The position numbers and the translations under genes are program-made. The notes beneath the pieces were generated by a model. It did no database searches, was not told where the DNA came from, and saw only the letters and a list, made by a program, of their open reading frames with translations. 64,000 nt of DNA from assembly GCA_017607445.1 (NCBI GenBank), contig JAEVHH010000006.1:2046001-2110000 (forward strand), in the 5' to 3' direction. Shown one piece after another: positions 49,529 through 59,635 of the stretch. Position 1 is the stretch's first letter. Each line of letters opens with the position of its first letter. Source of the DNA: Histoplasma ohiense (Eukaryota > Ascomycota > Eurotiomycetes > Onygenales > Ajellomycetaceae).

Positions 49529-52500
49529 TTGCAATCAAGAGTCCCCCAATCCTTCCCCTCTGTTGTTGAGCAAGAATCCGGCTCAGAAGCAGAGGAGGGT
49601 GATCAAACAGAATACACAATGACAGAGAAAGATACAACAATCTCTGACTCAGCACATGATACAGACAAAATGCCAGAACATGAGGAATCTGAAGATGGCA
49701 CTCCCAGTTCTATATCAATGTCTATGCTGAATTCCAATGGCATGGTGACAATGGCCACAACAGATCTCATTGCATTCTGTGAGTGACTGATGACAGTGCA
49801 TGTGCAACCACCTCCTTCATCTCCTCTGAATTCTATATCAGTAGAAGATCCAAACCTTCTAGCTTGTGAGTACCAGAAGGAAGCACAGACCTTGTTGAAC
49901 ATGAAGTCTGTTACCATGTTCAATGACACCAACTACCAAACATGGAAGATAGCAATATTGTTGGATGCGGAGGTGATTGATGATGCAGATATTCTAAATA
50001 AGAATCAGCAGAAATCATCTGAGGGTTTATCTTTGCTCAATCAACAATACTGAATGATATATTCAAAATTACTCTTTCATCAGATGTTGCAATTCTTGGT
50101 AGATTCTGTCTGTTTAATGATGGAATTCATACAATCTGACAATGCAGTGGCTCTATGGAACAAGATAAGTGCAGTATACACAATGTCTCTTGAGAAGAAG
50201 AGAATTAACATTCTCAAAGAATTTACTCATCTGCATGTCAAGAATGGTGATTATCTGATGTATGTTTGCTGATATCACTATCTGTCCACTCACATGTGAG
50301 AACTCACAGAGGACTGCAGTGAGAACTACCTCCATAATTTCTTTATAATTGGCCTCTGAGATTATCAGAGATTCTATATCAAATCTTGTCTTGATACATT
50401 CTATGGAACAGATCAGAGCTCAATTGTCAATCTAGATATTGACAATCTCACAAAGTAAATTGCTCACTGCATGAACAAATCAGAGGATTCTGAACATTCT
50501 AAATCTTCAAAGATCAATGCAGTCATCAATGATAATGACAATACAACTTCCACTGCAACTGCAAAGTGCAGACACTGCAGAATTTCAGAGTATATGAAAG
50601 CTATATACTATTATCTGAACCCTGACAAGGCATCTGAGTGGTGGAGGAGGGATAACAAAGATAACAAGGGCACTGACAATATAGAAGATGTCAAAAAGAA
50701 GAGAAAAGATAAGAAGAAGAATAAGAATGATGATAAATCTACTGACATCAAAGTATCAGATCTTCTTATCTCACAATCTAGTGTCAATGCAGCAATTGCT
50801 TTATTCATGTTGTCTGCTACAACATTCAAACCTTGATATCTCAACACCTGTGCAAGCTTCAATATGACAGGTGAAAGGCACTCATTGATGTGCTTGAAGT
50901 TGTTCCAGAGTGATTTACAAATTATCACTGTGGATGGTGGAGTAGAATGAGTTGAGGAGATAGATGATATTCTTCTTGAATCAGAAGAGAGAGATATTTC
51001 AGTTGATCATATTCACTGAATCTTCAATCTCACTGTCAACCTTCTATCCTTTGCCAAGCTAGAAGATCAAGGTTTCAGATATCAACTATCTGACATCATC
51101 TCTTCTTATTTTACAATAAGAGCTCTGAATGGCACCAACTTCACTGCTGTTTGCATGTCCAAAGAATCAGTCTACAAGATCATAGAATGAGAATCCCAAA
51201 TAGACATTCATCACTCATTTCAAACTGTCCATTTTATAGCCAAATCTTACAATTATGGGAATGCAATGTCGACAATCACAGGGAAATCTGACAATCAATC
51301 TAGTGATCACAATCCTCTGACAAGAACACTCATGGAATGGCACATCACTCTAGAGCATATCCACACTGATGTGATCATTGCACTAGTGAAGGATTCATCA
51401 TTCAGCATTCATATCAAAGAGTCTAAAACAGGCTTTTTCTGTGACAGCTGTGTCAAAGCAGGCATGACATGCAAGTTCTTGCAAAACTCAATGCCACAAG
51501 TGTTGTGAGCAATGCAATGCATTCATATTGATCTTGCTGATGATGGTCATATGCTGGATGACATGTCTGATTACTCTATAGAATCTTATCAAGAGATCAA
51601 ATATTATATACTTATCACTGATGATGCCATCTGTTACAGATGGATATATTTTTTACATATCAAGGATCAAGCCATTGAAATTTACACTCACTGAGTTCAA
51701 TTCATGAAGAATCTCAGCTTCACATCACTGGCACTAGTTAGAACTGATATCAATGGTGTTTTTTGATCAAACAAGATGACAACAATGATGTTCAAAGATG
51801 GCACTATCTGAGAATCTACTATATCTCAATCTTCTCATCAAGATGATGTTTCTGAGAGAGGAATCTGCATGATAATGACACACACAAGGGCAGTGCTTCT
51901 AGGCATGAATATATCAAAGAAGTTCTGGACAGATGTTCTTGAAACAGTGGTTGCAATTATCAACAACACATCAACTTCCACCACTCTATATAATGAGAAA
52001 TACTGGTCTATCATCAACATCAACAAAGTGTCTATGCAATGTTCTTATACAATCCCCTTCTCAGCACTAACTAACACCCCACCTCAACTTTGTCATTTTA
52101 GAGAGCTAGGTGTTGATGTTTACACACATCTTTATGAATCTCAAAAATCAATCAACAAACTGTCTGTGAGAGCAGAAATCTATAAACTTATAGAGTTTCA
52201 TGATAACTCAATCTACCACCTCTGAAGTTCTACAACTGATAAAATAATTGTCATCAGTGATGTTGTTTTCCCTACAAAAGAACCTACAAAAGAATCTATA
52301 ACTTCACAGAACAACACTAATCAGATGACATCTGAAGCTGTAAATTCAGTGACTTATCTTGTTGATAATACTACTGTTTCTGAGTTAGCTGATGCTGATT
52401 GAATAAGATCAGTGAAAGTGTTCATCATCTATATTTCTTCTCCTCTCACTGATTTCATTCTGAAAGAATATAAGAATGCTGTTAGTAGATCTGAAGGGAT

Positions 52501-54079
52501 TGACAAATATTGACAGAAATCAATGAAATGTGAGATTGCAGATTTGAAATGAAGAAATATCTGAACAATAATCTCATATTCTGATGTCTCTTCTGATGAG
52601 TCAGTGGCTCTTGGCTGCTGAATTTATATTGAAAAAGATCATCCCCAGAATCTCAACATGGATTCTGATGGAATATTACAAAAATCTTGATGAGTAGTGT
52701 GTGGTAATTGATTAAAGAAAAGCACATACAAAGAAACATACATGTCTGTTGTTAATGATGCTACTAATTGTATGATGTTTGTGATAGCAGTGAAGTGAGG
52801 TTGAATCTTGTGTCAGATTGATATAGTAATGATCTATCTACACAGCTGACTTGGTAAAACAATTTATATGCAGCAATCTATCAGATTTGAGATGAGGATT
52901 TCACATGTGATGATTTGTGCTGTTGAAGACTCTCTATATGAATTGAACCCTGCTGCTAAGATTTGATATAATTTTCTTATAGCATTACTCTGTGAGAATG
53001 GTTTCAAACCTAGTCTGTACAACTCTGCTCTATAGTGTCACATGTCATACAATCATCTTTATATGATGATCTACATGGATGATCTTCATATTATAGCAGA
53101 AGATTTGGCAGATGCTGATTGACTAGTTAACACTCTTGCCAATAAATTAGAAATTAAGGATTTGAAAGAACCTTCAAAATACTTAGACATGAAGATTGAA
53201 CATTGCTTTGATGATATCATAAAATTAACATTGAGATGCTATATTGATTGTTTAGTGCAAGATTTCTGCCTAGATGACACCATCTCTGTCTCTACATCAA
53301 TACTTGAAGGATTGAAGATAGACAATACCTCTGTGTCAGAATGAGAAGAAGGGTTCATCAAAAAACAATATCAATATAAAGTAGAGTGCTTGCAGTATCT
53401 GACAATCAAATTACACTCAGATATTGTGTGAGCAGCATCTCTACTAGTGCAGAAGAATACTGCATCTACATCTAAAATGTGAAGAGCTCTCCTCTGTGTC
53501 ATACAATATCTAAAAGAAACAAGTGATCTTGGCATCTTATATAAAAGTCTCAAGAACAAAATCAATGAATTTCTCAATGTGTTATATCTGCTGATAGATT
53601 ATACAGATTCAGATTGAGCAGAACTGTTGAATGACAAATGCAAATCTACTTCAGACTTCATATTCAAGTTAGCAGATGCATCAATTTCATGATGTTTGTT
53701 CAAACACTCTTGTGTTTCTTTAAGTTCAAATGAGGCAGAATACATGGCACTTAGTGAAGCAGTATGCAAAGCAATGTGATTGCACAATATGATGATGAAA
53801 CTAGAATTTGTTACAGCAAAGAACCTCTTGTCTATCAGAGCAGATAATAAAGATTCAATCAATCTAGCTACTGTTGCCACAATCACAGCACACAGCAAGC
53901 ATATCAACACTCACTTCCACTATTCTCACACACAATTGAATGAAGGTGTTATTTCTATTAAACATGTTCTCACTGAGGATATGATAGCAGATGGATTAAT
54001 CAAACCTCTGAGCACAGTGGCATTTAGATGTTTCATTGATTTGCTAGGACTTTTTGCTGATAACAGTGAGAATGATTAA
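49529..54079 (+). pseudogene. Copia gag-pol remnant
   Basis: Gag has TMFNDTNYQTWKIAILLDAE, then LDTFYGTDQSSIV and a knuckle-like CRHCRISEYMK. The pre-integrase segment WHITLEHIHTDVIIALVKD is near 51350. Integrase pieces include YYILITDDAICYRW and DISKKFW-like sequence. RT YMDDLHIIAED lies near 53070-53110. RNase H ends with SSNEAEYMALSEAVCKAM and the HINTHFHYSHTQLNEGVISI tail near 53730-53970. Most stops are TGA (for example GL-stop-DYQRF, HM-stop-ELTED). Dead copy. Confidence 0.9.
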
Positions 54080-54176
54080 ATTTCTATATGTAGCATGATT
54101 TTGGGATGATCCAAGTTGAGATAGCTAGCATGGAAGATTCGTAGGAACACATCACGCACATTGGCGCGTGGGGGGG

Positions 54177-54273
54177 TGTTGGGCACTAGTTGCCCAGGCG
54201 GCCCTCCACCGCACGTGATTACCCCTATATAGTTAGCTAGTGATCGCACAATGAGAAGATTAACCATCCCACA
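54177..54273 (+). repeat. Copia 3' LTR (97 bp)
   Basis: Starts TGTTGGGCACTAG and ends CCATCCCACA. Followed by the target duplication TTTTC. Confidence 0.92.
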
Positions 54274-54278
54274 TTTTC

Positions 54279-54732
54279 CAAGGTTCTGTTGGGGGGATTG
54301 GATTGGGTTGGTGGTGATTGAGCTCTTTTGCCTAATATAAGTTAGTTGGTTTGCGCTGCCACACTGCAACTACCCACAAGAGGGAAATCCGCCGACCCTG
54401 GCACAGACGAGACATCTATGGGCTTCAGGGTCATGCTCTGGTTGCTTGGTTATTTAAAGGAGCCTAAGTCCTGCAAGGGAGACAGTGGAAGCAGCCAACC
54501 TGCACTTCTCAGTCAATAAGACGGTTAAAACAGGTCTTCTGTTTCGGTTGTCCAGGCTTGCAACATTCTCTCTGAACGATTCCTAGGGTTATATCACCAG
54601 ATTCGTTACCTACATAAGGATTCAAGCAAACTGCATTCCCTCCAACTGTGCAGACCAGTTGTTCATCGCGCACGCTGTTGACCTTACCACTCGAACTAAC
54701 TCCGTACAAAGAGAAATAATATCGGATACCAC
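54279..54732. other. GC-balanced spacer with a short Cys-rich minus-strand frame
   Basis: Between the Copia element and the F-box remnant. A 66-aa minus frame (54709-54509) has six Cys including a CC pair (QLVCTVGGNAVCLNP, VQRECCKPGQPKQKTCFN), which resembles a small secreted Cys-rich protein. It has no signal peptide in frame and no visible splice partner, so I treat it as an open question. Confidence 0.25.
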
Positions 54733-55128
54733 GTGGCTCTTGTACCCAATCGCAAGGACTACCAGGACCCGCCGGTCAGCCTGGATATTTACCGCGTTCG
54801 TGATGATAGAGACGTGGCAAGTTTACTGAACTGGAGTAGTACTTGCAAGTGGTTTCGGACGTTACTTGCGCCAAGGTGTTTTGAGCGTCGACGCCGAAAG
54901 GAGGCATCTGCTGAGTGAGCAAGTCTACTCTGGCTTTAAATACCAACACGGGGCTACGTGAAGCTAGAATGCCAAAACCTCTGTAATGTCAAATTTCAAA
55001 ATCTATTCCTCTGTCAGGAGGTAGTTGCATTTTTGACCAAGCATCTCGGAACCCTGGAGTCGATCACGCTAGAAAACTGCTATGGCAACCATTCTCTAAA
55101 GCCTCAGCATGTCCGGTATCCATTTAGC
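54733..55128 (+). pseudogene. F-box-like gene remnant, 5' part
   Basis: An F-box-like opening (DPPVSLDIYRVRDDRDVASLLNWSSTCKWFRTLLAPR) is followed by a frame shift to a segment with KHLGTLESITLENCYGNHSL. That frame runs uninterrupted up to the pogo insertion at TA 55129-55130. It is shorter than known relatives between these parts, so the gene was probably damaged before or besides the insertion. Confidence 0.5.
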
Positions 55129-55130
55129 TA

Positions 55131-55174
55131 ACGTGACTCACCACCCAACGAACTCATCCACCCAACGAACTCCT
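55131..55174 (+). repeat. Pogo left TIR (44 bp)
   Basis: Begins ACGTGACTCACCACCCAACG and contains the CACCCAACGAACTC word twice with variation. It is the inverse of 57411-57454. Confidence 0.9.
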
Positions 55175-55220
55175 ATTTTTTCCATGAATCCCTGCAACTC
55201 TTCAACTTCAACCACCCACC

Positions 55221-57215
55221 ATGCCACCCAACGAAGCAATTATAGAACAAGCGATCGCTCAATTGAATCAACAATTGATTCCTAAATATGCTGAGGTTGC
55301 AAAGGAATTCGGAATCAATTGTGTTACCTTGATGCAGCAGTTCAAAGATCAACAGATCTCCAGAACAGAGGCAACATCAATCTACTGTCAGAATCTCACA
55401 AATACTGAAGAACAACACCTTCTATTTCATATTAATCAGTTATTCAATCACAGCTTCTCTGTGACATCTCAAATACTGTGCAATTTTGTATTTGAGATCA
55501 TCAAAATGCAAGTAGAAATCAACTGAGTGTCTTGCTTTTGTGAGCAGCATAAAGCAAAGATCAAGAGCATCTATCTTTGTGCTCTGAATCAAAAGAGAAA
55601 GCAGACAGATAATAGCTACTATTTTGAACACTTCTTTACTCTTATAATTGCAGTTTTTTTGCTTCTTTTCACATGCAATTTCATGAGCTTTTTGCTGACT
55701 TCTATTGAATAGTTACAGAAGAAGATCAAGCAGTATAATATTCTATCTCAGAACATCTACAATTTTAATGAAAAAAGCTTTCTTCTTGATCTTCTTTGTA
55801 CTCTCAAGTGAATTGTTTCTATAGAAGCTCTCAAACAGAAGTATACAATTGAAGCAGTGCAGAATGACAGTAGAGAATTCATTTCTCTGCTTGTCAGTAT
55901 TTGTGCAGATGGAACTACAATTTCATCTGTATTTATTTACTGTGAAGAATCAAGAGATATGCAAGATACATGACTTGAAGATTTTGATTCTAAAAAGAAT
56001 CAGACATACTTCACTGCTTCAGAAAATGAATGAAGTAATGATGAATATGAGTTAATCTGACTGAAACAGATGTTTGATTCTCATACAAAGCAAAAAGCAA
56101 GAAATCATTACTGCCTGCTTATATTAGATGATCATTCATCTCATATAAATATAACATTCATTGATTATGCAGATCAGAATTGAATTTTATTTGCTATTCT
56201 TTCTTTTCACTCTACACACTGTTTACAGCTGCTAGATATTAAAATATTTGACTCACTTGCAAAGACATATTCAGATCAACTAGATTTCTATACACATTCT
56301 GACTATAGCTTTATTCAGACTACAAAGCAAGATTTTTGATGATTATTTTATACTGCATAAGAAATCTCTACAACTGCAGAAAATATCAAATCTGTCTTCA
56401 TAATCACTGACATACATTCTATAGATTCTATCTGCATTTTCAAAAAGATTCAATCACATTCACTTACACTTTCAGAACTGCTTCAGCAGTGTACATCTAC
56501 ATCTATACAAGCTTTTCAAGATCTGATAAAGCAGATAAGTCAATGTCATCATTGACTTTCAGTTGATATTAAAAAAATTCTCTGCACTGAGAAGAATATT
56601 GCTCTGAACAGAGAGATTCTCTTAATAGAGAATAAGAATCTTCAGACTGCTCTAAATAATGAGAGAAGACAATACAAACAGAGTAAGTGTATAAGATTGC
56701 TTAATTCATCAAATCCCTCACTTACTCAATTCTTTTCTCTCACAAAGGTGCAGACTGCAAAGAAGCAAGCAGAGGCTAATGAAACTGCAAAAATCAATGA
56801 TCAGACACACAAGAAGAATATGAAGCTTCAATGAGCAATTCTTCATAAACAAAAACAGACAGAGCTCATGAAGTGGAAGAAACAATATGAAAAGAAACAT
56901 TTAGAAGCTGCTCAATGCTATGAGAAGATCAAAGCTGCAGCTGCAGCTAAACATTGTATAGAGAAGCAACAGTGAGATGAACAGAAGCTTCAACTGCAAA
57001 AAGAGAAGAAAGAACATACTGCTAAACATCATGAAGCACAGTTGACAAAGAAGACACTCACAGAGATCTCAAAGAGATCTACAAAAAGATCAACAGTGAG
57101 CTCAAAACATCATAGAAGCTCTATACAATCTTCTAAAAGCAGTAATAAATGCTGTATACAGACTCTCTCAGTGGAATCAAATGATATTCCTTCTTTGAAA
57201 CCTTCTACACTGTGA
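55221..57215 (+). pseudogene. Pogo/Fot1 transposase remnant
   Basis: N-terminal HTH (MPPNEAIIEQAIAQLNQQLI, AEVAKEFGINCVTLMQQFK), then a CENP-B-like second HTH. The DDE_1 catalytic part has NEKSFLLDLLCTLK, SICADGTTISSVFIYCEES, YCLLILDDHSSHIN (second Asp) and SFHSTHCLQLLDIKIFDSLA. The C-terminus is a coiled Lys/Gln-rich tail (KKQYEKKHLEAAQCYEKIKA). Many TGA breaks (for example QDT-stop-LEDFD) make it inactive. Confidence 0.88.
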
Positions 57216-57410
57216 TCCAATTCAACCATTTCAAAACCATGAGTTTCACATTCTGGGTGGATTATTAGGTCAAGCAATTGTTCTCTGAATTAATCATATA
57301 TATTTATATGATGTATTCTACATATAGTTTTAATCTTTAATAAATAATATTAATATCTTCTTGTGTTGTTGTGCTACAGTTGAAAATTAACGGCTCTATA
57401 GAGCGCTTTT

Positions 57411-57454
57411 TGGAGTTTGTTGGGTGGATGAGTTCGTTGGGTGGTGAGTCACGT
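57411..57454 (-). repeat. Pogo right TIR (44 bp)
   Basis: Reverse complement of the left TIR with one G/A difference. Followed by the TA target copy. Confidence 0.9.
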
Positions 57455-57456
57455 TA

Positions 57457-57613
57457 CCACTGGTGGCAATTATTTGATGCGCTGAAGGCGGAGTCGCCGA
57501 CTCGGCTGGTTGCGTTTGAAGCAATTCAAGAGTCTCTGCGTGAAGGGCTTGATGAGAGAGGCTACTTATCTTTGATGGCTATGGTTGGGTGCAATGTTAA
57601 GAAGAGAAAGTAG
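57457..57613 (+). pseudogene. F-box-like gene remnant, 3' part
   Basis: If the transposon and one TA are taken out, the upstream frame (QHVRYPFS) runs straight into YHWWQLFDALKAESPTRLVA and on to NVKKRK-stop at 57611-57613. The frame is clean and GC-balanced. Confidence 0.6.
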
Positions 57614-58089
57614 ATAGTACTGTGACGCTCCGGAATAGCCCTATGGCATCGGCTTAGGGATTAGCCAATTTATGGATTCTGATCACATTAGTTACGGCGT
57701 ACATGTAAAAAATCGTTGTGGCCCGATGGCTATTATAGTCCGCCGTAACTAACTAAATACTAGTTAACTAACGTATTTCCACATCGAGCGGGACACCACA
57801 ATTCCCATACAAATTCCAACTTTTTAAAAGCCCTATATCTCAACAACCTGGAGTTGAAAGGAGTTGAACATTGCCAGATCAGGCATAGCGGCGGAGCTTG
57901 TGTGGCGGATTCGGCCAGCAGAAAGAGGAACCCCACCATAAAGCGCAACCGAAGGTGACAACACTCAACCAACCACCACATCCACATCCACCAAGGTTAT
58001 CCCACCAGCAGCACGAAAACATCTTGCTACGAACGGATTTGAGAAGCCCTTGCCTTGTAAATCCTGGGACAGTTTAACAACCAGCCAGC
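57614..58089 (+). promoter_or_regulatory. Upstream region of eIF1A with a short inverted-repeat element
   Basis: Holds the promoter and 5' leader of eIF1A and a perfect 12-bp inverted repeat (57688-57699 and 57741-57752), described separately. No named factor site is recognised. Confidence 0.5.
57688..57752. repeat. 65-bp inverted-repeat structure
   Basis: Arms TTAGTTACGGCG and CGCCGTAACTAA are exact reverse complements around a 41-bp spacer. Could be a tiny MITE-like element or a hairpin. Confidence 0.6.
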
Positions 58090-58699
58090 ATGCCGAAGAA
58101 TAAGGGAAAAGTATGTTTTATACCCCTCCTTGCCAGTTTTGTGAATCGAATCTACCTCACTGACATTCAGGCCTGTGGAAAATAGGGTGGTAAAAATCGA
58201 CGTCGTGGAAAGAACGAGAATGACAACGAGAAGCGAGAACTGACCTTCAAGGAGGAAGGTCAAGAATATGCCCAGGTTGTCAAGATGTTGGGCAACGGAC
58301 GATTGGAGGCCCTCTGTTTCGACGGCGAGAAAAGACTTGCACATATCCGTGGCAAACTCCGTAAGAAGGTCTGGATCAATCAGGGAGACATCATCCTGCT
58401 ATCTCTTCGAGACTATCAAGACGAGAAAGGCGATGTTATCCTCAAGTATAATGCCGATGAGGCTCGAAGTCTGAAAGCCTATGGCGAGTTGCCTGAGAGT
58501 GCGAAGATTAACGAGACTGATACGTAAGTTTAGCCTCGCCTTTACAACATTTAAACATATCGGTATCATATATATATATATATATCGCTAACTCTATCAC
58601 TACAGCTATGGCCACGAGGACATTGATGACAACGTCGAGTTCGATGAAGACCGTGATGGCAGCGAGGACGACAAGGACATAGACGTTGATGAGATCTGA
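58090..58699 (+). CDS. TIF11: Translation initiation factor eIF1A
   Basis: Binds the 40S subunit and promotes scanning and start-codon selection. Three exons: 58090-58110, 58186-58523 and 58606-58699, with introns of 75 and 82 nt. The first exon is only seven codons (MPKNKGK). The product is 150 aa, the usual length. It has the basic N-terminal tail [19 protein letters not shown], the OB-fold ([50 protein letters not shown]) and the acidic C-terminal tail ([20 protein letters not shown]). The second intron contains a (TA)n run at about 58569-58585. It ends in TGA, so TGA is a normal stop in this genome. Tail-to-tail with RAD1. Confidence 0.97.
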
Positions 58700-59635
58700 T
58701 ATCTCCCCAAAAATTTACCCCGATCCGACGAGGTCGAAAGCCCCTCTATATGCACGTATTTGGCTTCAGCAATCGCAAGGCCGGTGATTCTCTCTATCCT
58801 TTGGTGTTGCGTTGTAGAGGACTTTTGTTCCAACCACCGCCATGTTCAAGTAACTGCACCACCACCGTTAACTTGCAGGCAAGCATCGACACTCAGCTGC
58901 CTCTCTTCTCACGGGGATAGAAACAGGACATCCTCAACTCAAGAAATTCCCGGTCATATATTGCTATCGACTATCTTAGGATCCATATACCTATAAAGCA
59001 GGGTTTTAGCCGGTCGTCAGATGGGCCGTCAGTCGCGAGAGTTTGGGTATTATCAACCATGGATCGATCCGATAGTTTCCCTTCTTTCCCAATCTTGCTC
59101 TCCCTCTTTAACGCAGTTTACGATTGGACGGGTTTTGTTTTTGCATCCATTTCCAGCCTGACGATTACTAAAAACTTTGGCTTTACTTTTTAGAGTGCCT
59201 CTTTATCGACATTTTTTTGTTCCTGCCTCTTTTTTTGTTTTCCTATCCTTCTATTGACTTGCATTTCTTGCCCTACCTTTGTTTTTTTCTCCCCCTTGTA
59301 GTGGCTTTTACGACGATTCAAATTTGGTAGTTTGAAAGCGTGGCACATAGATGAACTGAAAACTAAAAATGAAGCTCTATGTATTTGATATTTCATTCGT
59401 ATGTTCGTAGAACCAAGGTATCATAACTGGGGGAAAAATTACACTTAAAAGCCATTCATGGCCAGGTTCGGTCAAATTTCCAATAAGGGTATCACTACAA
59501 TACACTTCCACGGATACAAAGTAACCAAGCACCAACACACAGATCCTTCCTACCAAAAGTAGACTACATTCGGCCTTCTCACGATCGTTACGTCAATCGC
59601 ATCATAGTCGAACAAAAGAATCCTCGCCCATTTAT
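58700..59635. other. Convergent intergenic region between eIF1A and RAD1
   Basis: Pyrimidine-rich 3' flanks (long T runs at 59200-59300). No gene is supported. Confidence 0.5.

Larger units (their letters stand above)
49136..54273 (+). mobile_element. Ty1/Copia element with 97-bp LTRs
   Basis: Element of 5138 bp with a perfect target duplication TTTTC (49131-49135 and 54274-54278). The LTRs differ at one base. It has gag, integrase, RT and RNase H in Copia order. The G-rich tract GTGGGGGGG abutting the 3' LTR is a likely polypurine tract. The body is AT-shifted and broken, while the LTRs and about 80 bp inside the 3' LTR keep CpG. Confidence 0.92.
55131..57454 (+). mobile_element. Fot1/pogo-type (Tc1/mariner) DNA transposon
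   Basis: Element of 2324 bp bounded by TA on both sides (55129-55130 and 57455-57456), with 44-bp terminal inverted repeats that differ at one base. It encodes a pogo-like transposase. The TIRs keep CpG while the interior is AT-shifted and full of stops. Confidence 0.9.
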
